From Candidatus Latescibacterota bacterium (GTDB taxonomy: Bacteria > Latescibacterota > UBA2968 > UBA8231), in NCBI GenBank assembly GCA_021295675.1, contig JAGWBY010000152.1:1-8937 (forward strand): 8,937 nt of DNA, in the 5' to 3' direction. Below the pieces are notes generated by a model. It ran no database searches, was not told where the DNA came from, and was given only the letters and a program-made list of their open reading frames with translations. The position numbers and the translations under genes were made by a program. Each line of letters begins with the position of its first letter. Positions within the stretch are counted from its first letter, which is position 1. Positions 5,608-8,937 of the stretch are shown here, piece by piece.

Positions 5608-7983
5608 GTGGTCGTCGAGTTCGGCTGGGGCACCAACATGGACTTTGCCTCGCTCGACATTCGCGAAAAGCTCGATTTATCCAACCTGCCGCGCGACGCC
5701 GACAAGCCCATCCTCTTGCGCTTCGACCCCTCGCTCGACCCCATAATGCGCTTGGCTCTTTACGGCAATTTGAGCCTGATGGAGATGCGGCGCGTCGCCG
5801 AAGAGCGGCTGCGCCCCGACCTCGAAAGCCTCGAAGGCGTAGCGGCCGTCCGCATCAACGGCGGCCTCGAAGAAGAAATCCAAGTCGAAGTCGAAGCCCA
5901 GCGCCTCGCTTACCTCGGCATCTCCATCAACCAAGTCACCAGCCGCCTCGCCGCGGAAAACGTCAACCTGACCGGTGGGATGCTCAAGGATGGCGAGGCC
6001 GAGTTCCTCGTCCGCACCCTCAACGAGTTCCAAGGCATCGACGAGATCGGCGAAATCGTCGTCGGTCAAATCGACCGCGCGCCGATCAAGCTCAAGGACG
6101 TAGGTCGCGTCTTCCGCGGCCACCGCGAGCGCGACCTCGTCACCCGCATTAACGGCCGCGAAGGCGTCGAAGTCTCGGTCTTCAAGGAAGGCGACGCCAA
6201 CACCGTTCAAGTCAGCGCCGCGGTCCAGGAGCGCTTGGACGAATTTCTCGCCGAGAATGCCACGCTGCTCCAAGACAGCGGCATGGTCCAGCAGGCCGTT
6301 GACGAGGTGCTCAATACCGCCATCATTGGCGGCATCCTCGCCGTCATCGTGCTCTTCCTCTTCCTCCGCGACCTCAAAAGCACCGCCATCATCAGCCTCT
6401 CGATCCCCCTCTCCGTGGTAGCGACCTTTTTCTTAATGTTCGGCTCGGACGTGAGCCTCAATATCATGTCGCTGGGCGGGCTGGCTTTGGGGGTTGGGAT
6501 GCTGGTTGACAACTCCATTGTGGTCTTGGAAAGCGTGCAGCGCTACCGCGACCAAGGGCTTAACGTCTTGGCCGCGGCCGTGCGCGGTGCCAGCGAGGTC
6601 GGCCGCGCCGTCATCGCCGCCACTACCACCACCATCTGCGTGTTTTTGCCCATCGTCTTCGTCGAAGGCGTCGCTGGCCAACTCTTCCGCGATCAGGCCC
6701 TGACCGTCACCTATTCACTGGTCGCCTCCCTCGTGGTCGCCTTGATGCTAATCCCCATGCTCTCGTCGCTGAACCTCGAAAGCATGATTGCCGAGCGGGA
6801 AGAAATCGGCCCCAAACGCGGCCTCCAAGGGCCTGCGCTGCTCATCCGCCTGATCCGCGCCATAGCGCACGGTGCTGGTCGCGTCTTCTCCATCCTGCTC
6901 TTCCCGCTGTATTGGCTCTTCGACCTCGTCTTCAACGCGCTCAACAAAGCGTATCCGCTCCTTTTGAGCTGGGCGCTGCGTCGGCGTCTGATCGTCATCG
7001 CCATCTTTATTGTAATAGGGGCCTTAGTACTCGAACGGTCGCGCGGCCTAGGGCTGGAGCTGATCCCAGAGATGAGCCAAGGCGAATTCCTCGTCGATCT
7101 GGAATGGCGCGCTGGCACCCCGCTGGAGCAGACCGCCGTCCAAGTCGCCGCCATTGACCGACAGGTGCGCGGCCTCGATGGCATCGCCTCGGTCTTTGCC
7201 CTCGTCGGCAGCAGCGCCCAAGCCGGTGGCACGGCTGCCGACAAAAAGGAACACACCGCCCATCTCCACGTGCGACTAGAGCCAGAAGTCAGCGAAGAGA
7301 CGGCCATCGAAGCAGTGCGCGGCCTCCTCGGCGACATCCCCGAACTGAAGTTCAAATTTTCGCGGCCCGCTTATTTTTCCTTCCGCACCCCGGTAGAGGT
7401 GGAAATCCGCGGCTACGGTCTGAGCACGCTCGATCTGTTGGCCGACGAAGCGGTCGAGCGGATGCACACCATCCCCGGGCTGACCGACATCCGTTCGAGC
7501 ACGGCCGGCGGCCAACCCGAAGTCCAGATCTTCTTCGACCGCCGGCGCGTCGCCGAGCTGGGCACCACCGTGCAGAATATCGGCGAACTGTTGCGCAACA
7601 AGCTGCAAGGCGACGTCGCCACCGAGCTGGCGCGCCGCGACCGCAAGGTCGATATCCGGGTCCGTGCGCTCGACGAGGAGCGCCAGACCGTCGCCGACCT
7701 CAAGCAGATGGTCGTCAGCCCAGCTTCCTACCCTGTGCCGGTCGCACTCGAATCGGTCGCCGACGTGCGAGCTGTTGATGGCCCCGCCGAGATCCGCCGC
7801 CTCGACCAAGAGCGCGTCGCCGTCATCTCGGCCAACCTCGACGGGCGCGACCTCGGCGGCGTAGCAGAGGAAATCGAAGCCACCCTCGCCGACTTGCCTC
7901 TGCCCGAGGGCTTCACCGTGTCGATCGGCGGCCAGAACGAGGAAATGGTCCGCTCCTTCGACAGCATGAAATTCGCCCTTTAG
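5608..7983 (+). CDS. RND permease 1, central fragment (porter domains, TM2 to TM7 and beyond)
   Basis: This 791-residue frame has a nominal GTG at 5608, but that codon is an internal Val of the permease and has no good ribosome binding site. It contains the rest of the first porter domain with GTNMDFASLDIREKL, the linker FDPSLDPIMRL, and a docking/porter stretch with REGVEVSVFKEGDANTV. TM2 is at about 233-253 (EVLNTAIIGGILAV), followed by TM3, TM4 with GMLVDNSIVVLE (about 297-308), TM5 and TM6. A long amphipathic cytoplasmic linker leads to TM7 (about 458-477), and then the second periplasmic half up to GGQNEEMVRSFDSMKFAL at the edge of TM8. TAG at 7981-7983 cuts it there. Similarity to RND permeases is unmistakable throughout. 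Confidence 0.85.
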   Translation: MVVEFGWGTNMDFASLDIREKLDLSNLPRDADKPILLRFDPSLDPIMRLALYGNLSLMEMRRVAEERLRPDLESLEGVAAVRINGGLEEEIQVEVEAQRLAYLGISINQVTSRLAAENVNLTGGMLKDGEAEFLVRTLNEFQGIDEIGEIVVGQIDRAPIKLKDVGRVFRGHRERDLVTRINGREGVEVSVFKEGDANTVQVSAAVQERLDEFLAENATLLQDSGMVQQAVDEVLNTAIIGGILAVIVLFLFLRDLKSTAIISLSIPLSVVATFFLMFGSDVSLNIMSLGGLALGVGMLVDNSIVVLESVQRYRDQGLNVLAAAVRGASEVGRAVIAATTTTICVFLPIVFVEGVAGQLFRDQALTVTYSLVASLVVALMLIPMLSSLNLESMIAEREEIGPKRGLQGPALLIRLIRAIAHGAGRVFSILLFPLYWLFDLVFNALNKAYPLLLSWALRRRLIVIAIFIVIGALVLERSRGLGLELIPEMSQGEFLVDLEWRAGTPLEQTAVQVAAIDRQVRGLDGIASVFALVGSSAQAGGTAADKKEHTAHLHVRLEPEVSEETAIEAVRGLLGDIPELKFKFSRPAYFSFRTPVEVEIRGYGLSTLDLLADEAVERMHTIPGLTDIRSSTAGGQPEVQIFFDRRRVAELGTTVQNIGELLRNKLQGDVATELARRDRKVDIRVRALDEERQTVADLKQMVVSPASYPVPVALESVADVRAVDGPAEIRRLDQERVAVISANLDGRDLGGVAEEIEATLADLPLPEGFTVSIGGQNEEMVRSFDSMKFAL

Positions 7984-7985
7984 TG

Positions 7986-8937
7986 ATGGCCTCGCAATTT
8001 GAATCGCTGTTGCACCCGCTGGTCATCATGTTCACCATTCCCCTCGGGCTAATCGGCAGCGCCCTCGGCCTGCTCGCGACGGGTACCACCATCAGCGTGG
8101 TGGTGCTCATTGGCCTAATCATGCTCGCCGGTATTGTCGTCAACAATGCCATCGTCCTCGTCGATTACATCAACCGTCTGCGCCGCGACGAAGGGATGGA
8201 AAAATTCGCCGCGGTGCTGCGCGCTGGCGAGGTGCGCTTTCGGCCCATTCTGATGACGACCTCGACCACCGCCCTCGGGCTGTTGCCCATGGCTTTGGGG
8301 CTGGGCGAGGGGGCCGAGATCCGCACGCCCATGGCCATTACTGTCATCGGCGGGCTTTTGGTATCCACCCTGCTGACTCTGGTGCTCATTCCCGTGGTCT
8401 ATACCCTGATGGATCGCAGCGGTTTTATGAACCTGTCGGAATTTTCGCTCAAACGGCCCGTGACCACCCTGATGCTTACCATCTGCGCCTTGGTGGTGGG
8501 GGTGGTCGCCTTAGACCGCTTGCCTATGGAGCAGTTGCCGAGCATTTCCTCTTCTGGGATCACGGCCCGCGTCCAGTACAACAACTCTTCTCCCGAAGAG
8601 ATCGAGCGCTTGGTGATCCTGCCGCTGGAGCAGACGCTGGGCACGCTTAACAACATCGACCGCATTAGTTCGAGTTCGGAGCGCAATGAGGGCGAGGTGC
8701 GCGTTGACTTTAAGGCCGGCACCGATATGGATTTGGCCAACATGGAGATGCGCGAAAAACTCGACCAAGCCCGCGCCCTCCTGCCCTCAGACGTCGATCG
8801 CGTCAGCCTGCGCCGTTGGCAGTCCGATCAGCGCGCCATTATAGACGCCAATCTGGCTTGGCGCGGCGACGGCGACCGCCTACTCGACCTGATCCAGAAG
8901 GTCATTGAACCACGGCTGTTGCGGATCAATGGCGTCG
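7986..8937 (+). CDS. RND permease 1 C-terminal part fused in frame to the N-terminus of a second RND permease (partial)
   Basis: This frame is open to the right edge. It begins inside TM8 at MASQFESLLHP and continues through TM9 and TM10 (GLIMLAGIVVNNAIVLVD). The RFRPILMTT loop and TM11-TM12 follow, ending IPVVYTLMDR. After SGF the same frame continues as MNLSEFSLKRPVTTL (from 8427), a typical RND N-terminus. No stop codon lies between the two. ATG at 7986 has no Shine-Dalgarno sequence and is an internal codon of the family, reached only by frame change at the break near 7980. Both RND ends of the join are cytoplasmic, so a fusion is topologically possible. The C-terminus lies outside the window. 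Confidence 0.75.
   Translation, partial: MASQFESLLHPLVIMFTIPLGLIGSALGLLATGTTISVVVLIGLIMLAGIVVNNAIVLVDYINRLRRDEGMEKFAAVLRAGEVRFRPILMTTSTTALGLLPMALGLGEGAEIRTPMAITVIGGLLVSTLLTLVLIPVVYTLMDRSGFMNLSEFSLKRPVTTLMLTICALVVGVVALDRLPMEQLPSISSSGITARVQYNNSSPEEIERLVILPLEQTLGTLNNIDRISSSSERNEGEVRVDFKAGTDMDLANMEMREKLDQARALLPSDVDRVSLRRWQSDQRAIIDANLAWRGDGDRLLDLIQKVIEPRLLRINGV
8427..8937 (+). CDS. Second RND efflux permease, N-terminal part (cut by window edge)
   Basis: The 170 residues seen start at a Met that fits RND N-termini. The cytoplasmic MNLSEFSLKRPVTTL leads into TM1 (about 13-31), then RLPMEQLPSISSSGITARVQY and NSSPEEIERLVILPLEQ of the first porter subdomain. The segment RISSSSERNEGEVRVDFKAGTDMD is complete and serves as an internal standard for the part missing in permease 1. 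The only ribosome-binding-like sequence is GGA at 8411-8413, 13 bases from the ATG, so independent initiation looks poor. Adaptor-permease-permease operons are known for heteromeric RND pumps. Whether this one is a separate protein or a domain of a fusion depends on the junction just upstream. Confidence 0.8.
   Translation, partial: MNLSEFSLKRPVTTLMLTICALVVGVVALDRLPMEQLPSISSSGITARVQYNNSSPEEIERLVILPLEQTLGTLNNIDRISSSSERNEGEVRVDFKAGTDMDLANMEMREKLDQARALLPSDVDRVSLRRWQSDQRAIIDANLAWRGDGDRLLDLIQKVIEPRLLRINGV

Larger units (their letters stand above)
5361..8426 (+). pseudogene. First RND efflux permease, disrupted into three reading frames
   Basis: Read together, three consecutive frames reconstruct one HAE1-type RND permease from TM1 to TM12, the proton-driven inner-membrane pump that works with the adaptor upstream. 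Frame changes occur at about 5601-5608 and 7980-7986. At each one a conserved stretch of about 8 codons is absent, so a single-base correction would not restore the family sequence. TM4 has GMLVDNSIVVLE and TM10 GIVVNNAIVLVD, replacing the Asp-Asp and Lys seen in AcrB and keeping one Asp. The start is GTG at 5361, overlapping the adaptor stop, with GAGG upstream. There is no stop after TM12, and the frame runs on into a second permease. Either the gene is decaying or the sequence has small losses. The three pieces are listed separately. Confidence 0.75.

Noticed and set aside
5600..5610. Programmed +1 frameshift at TCG-TGA-C, as in prfB
   Set aside because: The UGA-C context is suggestive, but there is no internal Shine-Dalgarno or slippery CTT. 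A +1 shift would still leave about 8 conserved codons missing, so a deletion explains it better.
5677..6273. Minus-strand 198-codon acidic frame inside the permease gene
   Set aside because: It is the antisense shadow of a high-GC gene. The plus-strand reading is an unmistakable RND permease.

Overview
The window is a roughly 60% GC stretch from a Gram-negative (diderm) bacterium. Two lipoproteins with lipoboxes and a tripartite RND-type efflux operon support the diderm assignment. Back-to-back Gfo/Idh/MocA oxidoreductases next to an AAA-ATPase-like/DUF1703-type gene are typical of uncultured lineages such as Latescibacterota, Poribacteria or Entotheonella-like genomes. That placement is a guess from gene content and no marker gene is present.

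Layout. The minus-strand operon runs leftwards from a promoter near 3766-3738. It holds a lipoprotein with a bifunctional-nuclease (BFN/DUF151) domain (3694-3227), a first Gfo/Idh/MocA oxidoreductase (3207-about 2220, frameshifted near its 3' end), a second Gfo/Idh/MocA oxidoreductase (2205-1117), and an AAA-ATPase-like protein that runs off the left edge (1104-1). Gaps are 4-19 bases and most starts have a strong Shine-Dalgarno sequence, so the genes are probably co-transcribed. The divergent plus-strand operon has a near-consensus sigma70 promoter (3942-3970) overhung by a 16-bp palindrome that looks like a TetR-family operator. It continues with a possible 12-codon leader peptide whose stop overlaps the next start, an RND periplasmic adaptor lipoprotein (4039-5364), and RND inner-membrane permease sequence from 5361 to the right edge.

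The permease region is the unusual part. The first RND permease is cut into three reading frames. At each break about 8 codons of conserved family sequence are missing together with a frame change. Its last transmembrane segment then runs without a stop into the N-terminus of a second RND permease (start-like Met at 8427). The first Gfo/Idh gene has a similar break near its C-terminus. The cluster is therefore either decaying by small deletions or has been assembled with small losses. If the last junction is real, it would encode a tandem, 24-TM-type RND fusion.

How the genes work together. The adaptor and permease(s) would form an envelope efflux pump, with the outer-membrane channel outside the window, likely repressed by a regulator encoded elsewhere. 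The minus-strand oxidoreductases probably act on sugars or cyclitols. Their link to the BFN lipoprotein and the ATPase is positional only. No RNA genes, CRISPR arrays, insertion sequences or attachment sites were recognised.
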